Source: Gemmatimonas sp. UBA7669 (GTDB lineage Bacteria; Gemmatimonadota; Gemmatimonadetes; Gemmatimonadales; Gemmatimonadaceae). From it: a DNA stretch of 64,000 nucleotides. Position numbers and translations under genes: made by a program. The notes beneath the pieces were generated by a model. The model was not told where the DNA came from, did not search any database, and saw nothing but the letters and a program-made list of their open reading frames with translations. Shown in pieces: positions 16,184 through 25,858 of the stretch (the first letter of the stretch is position 1; every line of letters begins with the position of its first letter). The stretch lies in NCBI RefSeq assembly GCF_002483225.1, contig NZ_DLHL01000055.1:62001-126000 (forward strand), given 5' to 3'.

Positions 16184-17509
16184 CTAAGCGACCGCAGGTG
16201 TCTTTACTCGCTTTCGTACCGCTTCAAGAATCTGGGTTAGCGAGTGAACCTTGCCCGAGTCACTGCTATCGAAGAGCCTACGGAAGTCTGGCGAGGCCAA
16301 GAGCCTCTCGCAAATCTCCGGATCAAACTGCTTGCCCTTCCACTTTAGCAGTTCCGCGCGCACCTCTGCCTCGCCAAGGGCCTTTCTGTAGGGCCGATCG
16401 GTCGTCATTGCGTCGATCGTGTCCGCGAACATAATGATGCGCGACCCTAGCGGGATCTCTTTACCCTTCAGCTGATCAGGGTAGCCTGTTCCGTCCCAGT
16501 TTTCATGGTGGTGCCGAACCGCGGGCACGATATCCTGCAACTCGGAGATCTTTGCCACAAGCTCGGCGCTCTTAATGGGGTGCAGCTCCATGATCGCCCT
16601 CTCCTCTGGGGTAAGCCGTCCTGGCTTCATCAGAATGGGGGCAAAAATCTCATGGATCTTACCAACGTCATGAAGTAGGGCCGCAGTCGAGATTCGATCG
16701 ATCTCCTTCGGACTCAGGTCGATTAGCTGCGCGATAATCCGCGAGAAGCGGCTAACTCGCTGTGAGTGACCCGACGTATACGGGTCACGGAACTCGACTG
16801 TATGGACAAAAAGTTCGAGCAGTTCCCGGTTGGTTGTCTCAAGTTGGTGCTTCGACTGGTAGGTGAAGCGGAGACCAACCACAAGAATACAAAGCGCAAA
16901 GATGCCCCATGCGCCCCAGTCAACGTAGGCCCGAGCAAAGAAGTACACCGTGGGAATGGCGACCACGTCGTAGACCAAACCAGCGGCGTTTCCATCGAGC
17001 CACGTACGAACGATGCTCTTGCCTTCCGCAATCCCGATGACGGCAGCAACGGCCAGAGTGTTTAGCACGATGAACGTTACAACCGCGCCAACATGCGGGA
17101 TGGCCTGAAAGTCAGACTTGAGCTTGAGAGACTCACCTCCAAGCCAGACGTACGCTGCGCAAGCCACACTGCCAGCAAGGACGATCTGCGCAACATTGAA
17201 TGCGCGCTTTATCGCCATCTTCGGCTTCATCATTTCAGCCAGAAGCGCGCCGGTACCTACGACTGCGACAGAGGCCCATGAAGGGTACAACACGAACGCC
17301 GTAATAAACGGGATGAACGATACGGCGCCGAACGTGCTTCCCTGAACTCGGTAGCTGAGAACGGTGCCCAGAAAGGCAACAGACGTCAGCCATCCAGCTC
17401 CAGTTAGGAGTTTGAGATCCACGGCAGGGTCATTGAAATAAAGCGCGACAAGCGAGGCAGCCGCAGCTGCCACGATCGCGTACACATAGGCGATCACGCT
17501 TGTCTTCAT
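16184..17509 (-). CDS. Membrane-bound HD-GYP domain phosphodiesterase
   Basis: 441 residues. The N-terminal half is hydrophobic with about six to eight membrane segments (VIAYVYAIVAAAAASLVALY; AWGIFALCILVVGLRF and others), a MASE-like sensor. The C-terminal half is an HD-GYP domain: FVHTVEFRDPYTSGHSQRVS, ALLHDVGKIHE (HD pair), MELHPIKSAEL, and the diagnostic HHENWDGTGYPDQLKGKEIP. HD-GYP proteins hydrolyse cyclic-di-GMP (family knowledge), and all metal ligands appear present, so it should be active. It is in the low-GC block with the end of the large regulator and is preceded on the same strand by a very short reading frame with a strong ribosome site. Confidence 0.9.
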   Translation of the reverse strand: MKTSVIAYVYAIVAAAAASLVALYFNDPAVDLKLLTGAGWLTSVAFLGTVLSYRVQGSTFGAVSFIPFITAFVLYPSWASVAVVGTGALLAEMMKPKMAIKRAFNVAQIVLAGSVACAAYVWLGGESLKLKSDFQAIPHVGAVVTFIVLNTLAVAAVIGIAEGKSIVRTWLDGNAAGLVYDVVAIPTVYFFARAYVDWGAWGIFALCILVVGLRFTYQSKHQLETTNRELLELFVHTVEFRDPYTSGHSQRVSRFSRIIAQLIDLSPKEIDRISTAALLHDVGKIHEIFAPILMKPGRLTPEERAIMELHPIKSAELVAKISELQDIVPAVRHHHENWDGTGYPDQLKGKEIPLGSRIIMFADTIDAMTTDRPYRKALGEAEVRAELLKWKGKQFDPEICERLLASPDFRRLFDSSDSGKVHSLTQILEAVRKRVKTPAVA

Positions 17510-17549
17510 AGGTTTTGGTATAGGCGCCCCGCCTAACCGTCACCCTGGG

Positions 17550-17621
17550 TCAGCCCCAGAGCTTCAGATCAGCCAACACGAACGACGTCATCGCGTTCAC
17601 GAGCTGGGCCATGAATTCCAT
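17550..17621 (-). CDS. Short peptide gene of 23 codons with near-perfect ribosome-binding site
   Basis: The ATG at 17621 is preceded by GGGAGGTGA (17628-17636), matching the anti-Shine-Dalgarno sequence over at least eight bases at a suitable distance. The frame is 23 codons and ends in TGA at 17550, 40 bases before the HD-GYP start on the same strand. The peptide begins MEFMAQLVNAMTSF and ends LADLKLWG. It is mostly hydrophobic with two Met-rich turns, and has no Cys and no obvious signal cleavage site. This is the strongest ribosome site I noticed in the window, which argues the frame is translated. It could be a signal peptide, a leader peptide controlling the HD-GYP gene, or a small membrane protein; I do not recognise a family. 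Confidence 0.5.
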   Translation of the reverse strand: MEFMAQLVNAMTSFVLADLKLWG

Positions 17622-17652
17622 CTTGCGTCACCTCCCATCGGGTCAGTCACGA

Positions 17653-17668
17653 CATTCCGCTCGGAATG
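17653..17668. promoter_or_regulatory. Perfect inverted repeat ahead of the short peptide gene
   Basis: CATTCCG-CT-CGGAATG is a perfect 7-2-7 palindrome about 17 bases upstream of the ribosome site of the 23-codon frame. It has no T-run after it on either strand, so a protein-binding operator or a leader hairpin is more likely than a terminator. Confidence 0.45.
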
Positions 17669-17792
17669 ATCGTGCTATTCGAGGTTGGCTCCGCTCCTGT
17701 TACTTGGCCTGCCCGCTCAGCTCCGCTCTTTTCGGTTGACGGGGACGTTGGGGTTGGTCGTCTGGTCGACGAGGTATGTGGTTCCGACCCGG

Positions 17793-17810
17793 GGACGCGT
17801 CGTCGCGTCC
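17793..17810 (-). terminator. Hairpin at the end of the 300-residue hypothetical gene
   Basis: GGACGCG-TCGT-CGCGTCC is a perfect 7-bp stem with a tetraloop that touches the stop codon of the gene ending at 17810. No T-run follows on the minus strand, so it may be a processing or factor-dependent end rather than an intrinsic terminator. Confidence 0.4.
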
Positions 17811-18712
17811 TAGCGGTCCAGATGCACCCAGCGGTTCGTCGCGTCGAGCACCGCCAGAACGGCGCTCGTCTCCGCGCTCTCCCGCACTTCACAGCTGCCC
17901 GTCAGTGCCACCGGCTCGCGACTCACACGCGCCGCCACACTGACGAAGATGAACTCGCGATCAAACGCCTCGATGAGCTTCGACCCCTCCAGCGCGAGAC
18001 TGCGCTCGCCGCCAGGTGTGGCCTTCATCGCCCCGATGATCGCCTGCAACGTGGCCCGCGCGGCCAGCTCGATGCGCGAACGCTCCGTCTCCTGCCCTTC
18101 CGCCTCACCGAAGTACTCCTGGCCATCGCGCGTCAGCGTCACGCGCACCAGCACGCCCCGCGATCGCGACCGCCGCACCTCGACATCTTCGAACACCAGC
18201 AAGCGCCGGCTGCCCGTGGTGTCGGGCAGCCCTGCTGACAGATACGACGACTGATTCGTGGAAACGGCACGAAGTGGGACAGACGGCGAAGCCACGGTCG
18301 ACGTCACATGTCCGGTCGCCGTCGGCCCGACGGCAGGGGCTCCTGCCGCCTGTTGCGCTGACGCAACGGACGCCGGAGCCACAGGCGCAGCCGAGCCGGT
18401 CTGAACGGCCGACGCCGCAGCGGCCGGCCCATCGGTAGCCCGCGGCGCGTCCAGCGTCGTGGCGATGGAGATCTTGCGGTGGTTCACCCGCAACCCGAGC
18501 TGCGCCATGAGCGCGCTTTCGATGTTGCGGACCGTGTTCTTGGGGAGGACGAGGTCGGTCGTCAGGACGTGGATTTCATCCACGGCCCCCGTCTCGCTGG
18601 GCACGATCCGCACGGACAACACCCCGGGGAGCGTGGCGATCAGCTCCTCGGCCCGACGGATTGGCAGGACGCTCCCCGCAACGATGCCAGATGGCTGGGA
18701 GGGCGACGTCAT
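17810..18712 (-). CDS. Conserved hypothetical protein with Ala-rich linker
   Basis: 300 residues in three parts. Residues 20-95 form a compact alpha/beta-looking region (ELIATLPGVLSVRIVPSETG, EIHVLTTDLVLPKNTVRNIE, LRVNHRKISIATTL). Residues 95-165 are a low-complexity Ala/Pro/Val linker. Residues 165-300 form a second folded region (RRLLVFEDVEVRRSRSRGVL; AARATLQAIIGAMKA). The opening part resembles a small conserved domain seen in Actinobacteria and Firmicutes hypothetical proteins, whose function I do not know. No signal peptide or membrane segment. It follows the sigma-54 activator on the same strand after a 161-base gap and may form its own transcription unit. Confidence 0.72.
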   Translation of the reverse strand: MTSPSQPSGIVAGSVLPIRRAEELIATLPGVLSVRIVPSETGAVDEIHVLTTDLVLPKNTVRNIESALMAQLGLRVNHRKISIATTLDAPRATDGPAAAASAVQTGSAAPVAPASVASAQQAAGAPAVGPTATGHVTSTVASPSVPLRAVSTNQSSYLSAGLPDTTGSRRLLVFEDVEVRRSRSRGVLVRVTLTRDGQEYFGEAEGQETERSRIELAARATLQAIIGAMKATPGGERSLALEGSKLIEAFDREFIFVSVAARVSREPVALTGSCEVRESAETSAVLAVLDATNRWVHLDR

Positions 18713-18842
18713 GCCGAGCAGGACTGGATTGGACAGACTGGACTCCGTGAGGGGAGGGATCCGGAGAACTGCATCCGACCATCAACGGCGCCAATCTGTG
18801 GATGAGAACGCCGTTTGGCAAGACTCAGCTTTACGGCAAGAT

Positions 18843-18855
18843 GTTGTATGACAAC
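18843..18855. promoter_or_regulatory. Small palindrome in the gap before the hypothetical gene
   Basis: GTTGT-ATG-ACAAC is a perfect 5-3-5 dyad inside the 161-base gap 18713-18873. It may be an operator for the gene starting at 18712; nothing else was recognised in this gap. Confidence 0.25.
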
Positions 18856-18873
18856 CATGTAACGCCCCAGACC

Positions 18874-20618
<1,745 letters not shown>

Positions 20619-20622
<4 letters not shown>

Positions 20623-21731
20623 GCCTTGCCTGGACGCTTGTAGAAGGGGAGCTTGACCACGCGCGCGGGCACGCGCTTGCCGCGGATATCCACTTCGAAG
20701 GTGGTGCCTTCCACGGCGGCGGCCGTCGGCAGATAACAGGTGCCGATGGGTATGCCCAGCGTGGGGCTCATGGTGCCGCTGCAGACTTCACCGACCACCA
20801 CGTCGCCGTACACCACGGGATAGCCGTGCCGCGGAATGGCGCGCTCTTCGAACGTGAAGCCGACGAGCTTGCGGTCGGTGCCTTCACTGTGCTGGCGCAG
20901 CAGCACGTCCTTGCCGAGGAAGGGCTCAGCCTTGCCCAGCTTGACGAGCCAGTTGAGCCCGGCCTCGAGCGGCGTGGTGCGATCGTCGAGCTCGTTGCCG
21001 TAAAGACTCATGCCGGCCTCGAGACGCAGCGTGTCGCGGCACCCGAGTCCGCAGGGCGTTACACGGCCACCAGCCATGATGGCGGCCCACACCGTGCTCG
21101 CCTGCGCGGCGTCGAAGTACAACTCGAAACCGAGTTCACCCGTGTAGCCGGTGCGTGAGATGATGCAGGGCACGCCCGCCACCTGCCCCTCGACAAACCA
21201 GTAGTACTTGATGCCGTCGAGCGGCACGCTGGCCAGCGCCGCGACAATGGCTGGCGCCTCGGGGCCCTGCACGGCCAGCAGCGCGGTGGCGTCGGACACA
21301 TCCGTCAAGCTGCAGTCGAAGCCGGCGCGGTTGGCCTCGAGATGCGCGATGTCCTTGTCTCGATTGCTGGCGTTGATGACCAGCATGAGGTGATCGGGAA
21401 AGCGATACACCAGGAGGTCGTCGACAATCGTGCCATCGGCGCGCAGCAGCGTGCTGTACTGAATCTGCCCCACGGCCAGCGCCGAGACGTCGTTGCTCGT
21501 CACCGACGAGACGAAACGAATGGCATCAGGCCCACGCACGATGACTTCGCCCATATGCGACACGTCGAACATGCCGCAGGTCTCGCGCACCGCCTTGTGC
21601 TCGGCCGTGATGCCGGCGGGATACTGGACGGGCATTTCGTAGCCGGCGAAGGGCACGATCTTGGCGCCGAGGGCGACGTGCACGTCGTGAAGCGGCGTGC
21701 GCTTGAGCGCAGTGGTGCTATCAGCAGTCAT
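20619..21731 (-). CDS. gcvT: Aminomethyltransferase, glycine cleavage T protein
   Basis: Transfers the methylene group of glycine from lipoylated H protein to tetrahydrofolate, releasing ammonia. 370 residues. Family landmarks: TPLHDVHVALGAKIVPFAGY, EHKAVRETCGMFDVSHMGEV, a folate-site region LLVYRFPDHLMLVINASN, GLGCRDTLRLEAGMSLYGNE, and the C-terminal GEVCSGTMSPTLGIPIG. The ATG at 21731 starts MTADSTTALKRTPLHD; the longer frame to 21860 is non-coding leader. gcvH and gcvP are not in the window. The divergent leader holds several hairpins, described separately. Confidence 0.94.
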
Positions 21732-21752
21732 GGGCGGGGTCGGAGCTGGTGG

Positions 21753-21816
21753 TCGGCCACAGCGGCCGAACAGGTAAGATGCCAGAATTGGCAGGACTGT
21801 GCCAGCCATGCTGGCA
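21753..21816 (-). promoter_or_regulatory. Three dyads in the gcvT / MBL-rhodanese divergent gap
   Basis: Within the 204-base gap 21732-21935 lie TCGGCC/GGCCGA (21753-21769), TGCCA-GAAT-TGGCA (21780-21793) and TGCCAGC-CAT-GCTGGCA (21800-21816). The last two share the TGCCA half-site and are 6 bases apart, like a tandem operator. A further stem CGGGGA/TCCCCG lies around 21837-21850. They sit in the gcvT leader. I do not see a recognisable glycine riboswitch core. Confidence 0.45.
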
Positions 21817-21935
21817 GTCGAACGCCCGATGCGCTGCGGGGATTTCCCCGACCGCGCCACGTCCCGGCTCCGGATATACCTTCCTCAGTATCTCGCCGGC
21901 TCGACACCGGCTGACTCCGACATTGCGAGGTCCTG

Positions 21936-23351
21936 ATGCTCGTCCGCCAGATCTTCGACCCGGCCCTGGCTCAGTATGCGTACCTGATCGGCTGCCCGCG
22001 CAGCGGTGAAGCCATCGTCATAGACCCCGAACGCGACATTGATCGCTACTACGACGTGGCCGAACGGCACAAGCTGCGCATCGTGGCGGCGGCCGACACG
22101 CATATCCATGCGGACTATCTGTCGGGCTTGCGGGAGTTCGCCGAGCGGGGCGTGCGGGTCTACGCCAGCGACGAGGGCGGGCCGGAGTGGCGCTACGAGT
22201 GGCTGCTCGACTCGTCGTATGACTATCGGCTGCTCAAGCACGATGACCACTTCAAGGTGGGCAACATAGAATTTGTCGCCGTGCACACGCCCGGCCATAC
22301 GCCGGAACATCTCGTGTACGAGGTTATCGACCACGGGTCGGGTGCCACGGAGCCTGTCGGTGTGGTGTCGGGCGACTTTGTGTTTGTGGGCGACCTGGGT
22401 CGGCCCGACTTGCTGGAGAACGCAGCAGGCCACGCGGGCAGCATGATTCCGGCGGCGCAGCAACTCTACCGCTCACTGGCGCGTTTCCGCAGACTGCCGG
22501 AGTTCACGCAGGTGTGGCCCGCCCATGGTGCCGGCAGTGCCTGCGGCAAGTCACTGGGTGATGTGCCCTCGTCCACGGTGGGATACGAGCTGCGCTTCAA
22601 TCCGGCGCTGCGTTCGGCCACATCGGAGACGGATTTCATCTCCTACATTCTGAGCGGACAGCCCGAACCGCCGTTCTACTTTGCGCGCATGAAGCGGGAC
22701 AACAAGGTGGGGCCCAAGGTCATTGGCGCCGTGCCAGGACTGCCCCACCTTCCCTCACGCGAGTTGAGTGCCCTGGCGGGTCGCAGTGACGTGGTGGTGG
22801 TGGACACGCGGCCGCGCGGAGAGTTCATCAAGGGGCATCTACCCAAGTCGTTGTTGGCCGAGTGGGAGTTCCAGTTCGTCAACATCACCGGCTCGTACAT
22901 CGAGGAAGGCACGCCGATCTATCTCATCATCGAGCCCTCACAGGTGGATGAAGCGACGCGTCTGCTGCTGCGTATTGGCCTCGACAAGCTGGTAGGCTAC
23001 TTCACGCCTGCGGACTTTGCGGCCTACGTGGCCGGCGGCGGTTCGGCCGCAACGCTCGAGGCCATCAGCATGGCGGAGATGGAGGAACGTCGTGTGGCTG
23101 GTGGCGTGCGTGTGCTCGACGTGCGCGGCAAGGTGGACTTTGACACAGCGCAGGTGACGGGCGCGCAGAACATTGCGCATACGCGTCTCTTGGCGCGACT
23201 TGGTGAGCTACCCAACGATGCGCCGGTGCTGGTGCACTGCGCGAGCGGTGCCCGCGCCGTGCATGCGTCAGCTTTTCTTGCCCGCCATGGTTACACGCCG
23301 AGCACGGTCGCGGATTCGTTCACGCGATGGCAGCCGGCCGTCTCCGCCTGA
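21936..23351 (+). CDS. MBL-fold hydrolase fused to two rhodanese domains (persulfide dioxygenase-like)
   Basis: 471 residues. The N-terminal metallo-beta-lactamase domain resembles ETHE1/persulfide dioxygenases: ADTHIHADYLSGLREFAERG (metal motif, Tyr in the last position), VHTPGHTPEHLVY, SGDFVFVGDLGRPDLL and QVWPAHGAGSACGKSLG. A first rhodanese domain (VVVDTRPRGEFIKGHLPKSL) lacks an active-site Cys (its loop reads IYLIIEPSQ). The second (RVLDVRGKVDFDTAQVTGAQ) has one in VLVHCASGARAVHAS. It probably oxidises glutathione or low-molecular-weight persulfides and passes sulfane sulfur, as in related fusions (family knowledge). Divergent from gcvT; its 3' end overlaps the convergent peroxiredoxin by 32 bases. 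Confidence 0.9.
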   Translation: MLVRQIFDPALAQYAYLIGCPRSGEAIVIDPERDIDRYYDVAERHKLRIVAAADTHIHADYLSGLREFAERGVRVYASDEGGPEWRYEWLLDSSYDYRLLKHDDHFKVGNIEFVAVHTPGHTPEHLVYEVIDHGSGATEPVGVVSGDFVFVGDLGRPDLLENAAGHAGSMIPAAQQLYRSLARFRRLPEFTQVWPAHGAGSACGKSLGDVPSSTVGYELRFNPALRSATSETDFISYILSGQPEPPFYFARMKRDNKVGPKVIGAVPGLPHLPSRELSALAGRSDVVVVDTRPRGEFIKGHLPKSLLAEWEFQFVNITGSYIEEGTPIYLIIEPSQVDEATRLLLRIGLDKLVGYFTPADFAAYVAGGGSAATLEAISMAEMEERRVAGGVRVLDVRGKVDFDTAQVTGAQNIAHTRLLARLGELPNDAPVLVHCASGARAVHASAFLARHGYTPSTVADSFTRWQPAVSA

Positions 23352-23814
23352 TGCGCTGACGCAGCTCGGCGGCAACGGCCTCGATGTGGCCAGCCACTTT
23401 GACCTTCTCAAAGACGCTGGCTACACGACCCGCCGGGTCAATAATCACAGTCGTGCGCACCACGCCCATGTACTCACGGCCGTAGAGCTTCTTGGGTGCC
23501 CACACGCCCCACTTCTCGAGCACGCGGTGGTCCTCGTCGGCCAGCAGCGTGTATGGCAAGGTGTGTTTGGCCTTGAATCGCTGATGTCTGGCGACGGAGT
23601 CGGGGCTGAGGCCCAGCACCACGGCACCCATCTCTTCGAACTCGGCCCAGGCGTCGCGAAACGCGCAGGCCTCTGCGGTGCAGGCCGGCGTGTCGTCCTG
23701 CGGATAGCAGAACACCACCACCCACTGTCCGCGCAGTGACTTGAGCGTGAGCGGCTCACCGGAATCGGTGGGCAGCGTGAAGTTCGGGGCCATGCGCCCC
23801 ACAACGAGTGACAT
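23320..23814 (-). CDS. bcp: Thiol peroxidase of the BCP/PrxQ family
   Basis: 164 residues. Reduces peroxides using a peroxidatic Cys, regenerated by thioredoxin (family knowledge). The active site CYPQDDTPACTAEACAFRD contains the Thr/Cys pair and a resolving Cys five residues later, the PrxQ arrangement. The N-terminus APNFTLPTDSGEPLTLKSLR and the WGVWAPKKLYGREYMGVVR region are typical. The ATG at 23814 is used because the upstream frame overlaps argF. It follows argF by 36 bases on the same strand and converges on the MBL-rhodanese gene, overlapping its end by 32 bases. Confidence 0.93.
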   Translation of the reverse strand: MSLVVGRMAPNFTLPTDSGEPLTLKSLRGQWVVVFCYPQDDTPACTAEACAFRDAWAEFEEMGAVVLGLSPDSVARHQRFKAKHTLPYTLLADEDHRVLEKWGVWAPKKLYGREYMGVVRTTVIIDPAGRVASVFEKVKVAGHIEAVAAELRQRIRRRRPAAIA

Positions 23815-23849
23815 GCGATGTGTGGTGAGAAGCCGTGGACAACGGCGAC

Positions 23850-24788
23850 TCACCCCATCGTGTGAAGCGGCTCGTTGCCCATGAGGGCGGCCATGATGGC
23901 CTTCTGGATGTGCAGGCGGTTCTCGGCCTCGTCCCACACCACGCTTTGCGGGCCGTCGATAACCTCGGCTGTCACTTCCTCACCCCGATGTGCCGGGAGA
24001 CAGTGAAGGAAGATGGCGTGACGTGCGGCGCGAGCCATGAGCTCCGCGTCCACCTGATAGAGGGCAAACGCCAACGCACGCCGCGCTTGTTCCTCCTCCT
24101 GGCCCATGGATGCCCATACGTCGGTGGTCACCACATCGACCCCATCGACGGCTTCGCGCGGATCGCGGAGCAGACGCACATCGGCGCCGCGCGCGCGGGC
24201 ATCGGCGAGGAACTGATCATCCGGGTCGTAGCCTTCCGGGCAGGCCAGCCGCAGGCTGAAGCCGAGATGTGCGGCGGCCTCGATCCAGGAGTTGGCCATG
24301 TTGTTGCCGTCGCCAATCCAGGCCACCGACTTGCCGCGCACATCGCCGAGGTGCTGCTGCATGGTGAGCACATCGGCGAGCACCTGACAGGGATGCGAGA
24401 GGTCAGTGAGGCCGTTGATGACGGGGATGTGCGCGTAGGTGGCGAGATCCTGGGCATCCTGATGCGCAAAGGTGCGGATCATGATGCCGTGGACGTAACG
24501 CGAGAGCACCCGGGCCGTGTCGGGGATGGGTTCGCCGCGGCCCAGTTGCACGTCACGCGGCGAAAGGAAATGCGCCGTACCGCCGAGCTGATTGGCGCCC
24601 ACCTCGAAGGACATGCGGGTGCGCGTGGACGACTTCATGAAGATCATGGCCAGCGCCTTGCCGGCCAGCGGCCGCGCGGTGTAGGCGCCGGTGCGCATGC
24701 GTTCGGCGAGCGCGAGCAACGCAAACGTCTCGTCGGTCGAGAAGTCGGCGATGTTGAGGAAGTCGCGGTGCGGTCGCTCGGGGTGCAT
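23850..24788 (-). CDS. argF: Ornithine carbamoyltransferase
   Basis: Makes citrulline from ornithine and carbamoyl phosphate in arginine synthesis; cytoplasmic trimer. 312 residues, usual length. Signatures: carbamoyl-phosphate loop SSTRTRMSFEVGANQLGG, HPCQVLADVLT, WIGDGNNMANSW, DVVTTDVWASMGQEEE, and the ornithine loop FLHCLPAHRGEEVTAEV. The EVID-like ending and WDEAENRLHIQKAIMAAL match OTCases rather than aspartate carbamoyltransferases. The ATG at 24788 (MHPERPHRDFLNIADFS) is chosen because the extension to 24902 is part of a structured leader. A long hairpin lies 38 bases upstream of the ATG. Confidence 0.95.
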   Translation of the reverse strand: MHPERPHRDFLNIADFSTDETFALLALAERMRTGAYTARPLAGKALAMIFMKSSTRTRMSFEVGANQLGGTAHFLSPRDVQLGRGEPIPDTARVLSRYVHGIMIRTFAHQDAQDLATYAHIPVINGLTDLSHPCQVLADVLTMQQHLGDVRGKSVAWIGDGNNMANSWIEAAAHLGFSLRLACPEGYDPDDQFLADARARGADVRLLRDPREAVDGVDVVTTDVWASMGQEEEQARRALAFALYQVDAELMARAARHAIFLHCLPAHRGEEVTAEVIDGPQSVVWDEAENRLHIQKAIMAALMGNEPLHTMG

Positions 24789-24825
24789 GGGCGCCTGCCT
24801 GGCTCGGTCGTCCGGGAAACGGAAC

Positions 24826-24860
24826 GCAGACGGCGCGACCGGGGAGGCCGCGCCGTCTGC
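24826..24860 (-). promoter_or_regulatory. Long stem-loop in the argF leader
   Basis: GCAGACGGCGCG (24826-24837) pairs perfectly over 12 bp with CGCGCCGTCTGC (24849-24860), and two further pairs continue after one mismatch. It is in the argF leader about 38 bases before the ATG. It lacks a clear T-run, so it may be an attenuator, a structured leader or a transcript end. The gap 24789-24987 holds no other gene. Confidence 0.5.
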
Positions 24861-24987
24861 ATGGATATGCAGGAAACTTAGTCGAGTGTGTCGTTTGTCC
24901 AATGCTTGGGCGGGAATTCATGCGGGGGGGCTCCTGAAGCGAGGTGCCCGGAGCTCTACCATCGGCCGGGGCTATAGATTCCCACTT

Positions 24988-25179
24988 ATGGAGCATGTCC
25001 CCGACACCCACCTAGAGATACTGTCCCGCGCCGCCGAGCGAAACTTGACGGTGGCGATGGAACTGCGCGCCACGGCGTGGGAGCTCGCGGCCGCGGGGCT
25101 GCGCACTTTTCGGCCGGAGCTCTCGGAGGCTGAGGTACAGGCCGAAGTCAGGACGCTTTTTTTGCGTGCTTCAGGATGA
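24988..25179 (+). CDS. Small helical protein, putative antitoxin partner
   Basis: 63 residues: MEHVPDTHLEILSRAAER at the start, then an Ala/Leu-rich amphipathic region (VAMELRATAWELAAAGL) and an acidic end (LSEAEVQAEVRTLFLRASG). The pattern resembles small proteins commonly encoded just before a single-domain nucleotidyltransferase, where the pair behaves as a toxin-antitoxin-like module (family knowledge, not certain). TATAGATT lies 16 bases upstream of the ATG, so the message may start at or near the first codon. The next gene begins 24 bases after the stop. No DNA-binding motif is evident. Confidence 0.6.
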   Translation: MEHVPDTHLEILSRAAERNLTVAMELRATAWELAAAGLRTFRPELSEAEVQAEVRTLFLRASG

Positions 25180-25203
25180 AAGTGGCGGCGACCATTCGCG
25201 AAG

Positions 25204-25782
25204 ATGGCGACCATGGTTGGTGACTTGTTGGCTCGCTTTACCGTGCCGTTCGAGACCATTGGCTTGCCTTACATGGTCACCGGCGGTGCTGCCGCGATCG
25301 TCTATGGTGAGCCGCGGCTGACCAACGACCTCGACATCGTAGTGGACATGGCACCCAGAGATGCGGCACGCATGATCGCCGCGCTTGCGGCTGAGGAAAC
25401 GTACGTGCCCCCACTCGAGGTAATCGAAGTCGAATGCGCCCGATCAGTGCACGGGCACTTCAACGTCATTCACAGCCCCACCAGCTTGCGGGCGGATGTT
25501 TACCTCGCCGGGACCGACCCGCTCAACCTGTGGGGCCTGTCACGCAGGCGGCGGCTCAGCGTGGGCGGATTGGCTATTGCCATTGCGCCCCCGGAGTTTG
25601 TCATCATCAAGAAGCTGCAGTACGCGGAGATGGGCGGAGGTGACCGCCACTTGCGCGACATCAGGCGCATACTGGACCGCGGGTTGGCACCGATCGACCA
25701 CGAAGAGATTCAGCGGGCGATCGCGCTCTATGGTCTGCAGAGCATGTGGTCGCGCGTCGAGGGTTTTTCCGAGCCGCGCTGA
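25204..25782 (+). CDS. Minimal nucleotidyltransferase, AbiEii/MenT-like
   Basis: 192 residues. The polymerase-beta-type core motif is visible: YMVTGGAAAIVYGEPRLTND, followed by LDIVVDM, giving the GG...D-x-D metal-binding layout. Later parts (APPEFVIIKKLQYAEMGGGD, HLRDIRRIL) fit the accessory helices of this class. Such proteins occur as toxins of type IV toxin-antitoxin or abortive-infection pairs and as uncharacterised nucleotidyltransferases. The 63-residue gene 24 bases upstream is the likely partner. Starts at 25204 and 25213 are both possible. Confidence 0.75.
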   Translation: MATMVGDLLARFTVPFETIGLPYMVTGGAAAIVYGEPRLTNDLDIVVDMAPRDAARMIAALAAEETYVPPLEVIEVECARSVHGHFNVIHSPTSLRADVYLAGTDPLNLWGLSRRRRLSVGGLAIAIAPPEFVIIKKLQYAEMGGGDRHLRDIRRILDRGLAPIDHEEIQRAIALYGLQSMWSRVEGFSEPR

Positions 25783-25858
25783 GCAACCAGCGAGTGCGAA
25801 CCGTTGGGGGCGGCCTCACGCTACTCTGCCGTCAACATGTTGAACCGAATGGGCCATG

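Noticed and set aside
21790..21816. Possible sigma-54 promoter TGGCACAGTCCTGCCA near gcvT
   Set aside because: The GG and GC elements are nine bases apart, one short of the required spacing.
21732..21935. Possible glycine riboswitch before gcvT
   Set aside because: No recognisable conserved aptamer core was seen; only simple dyads are present.
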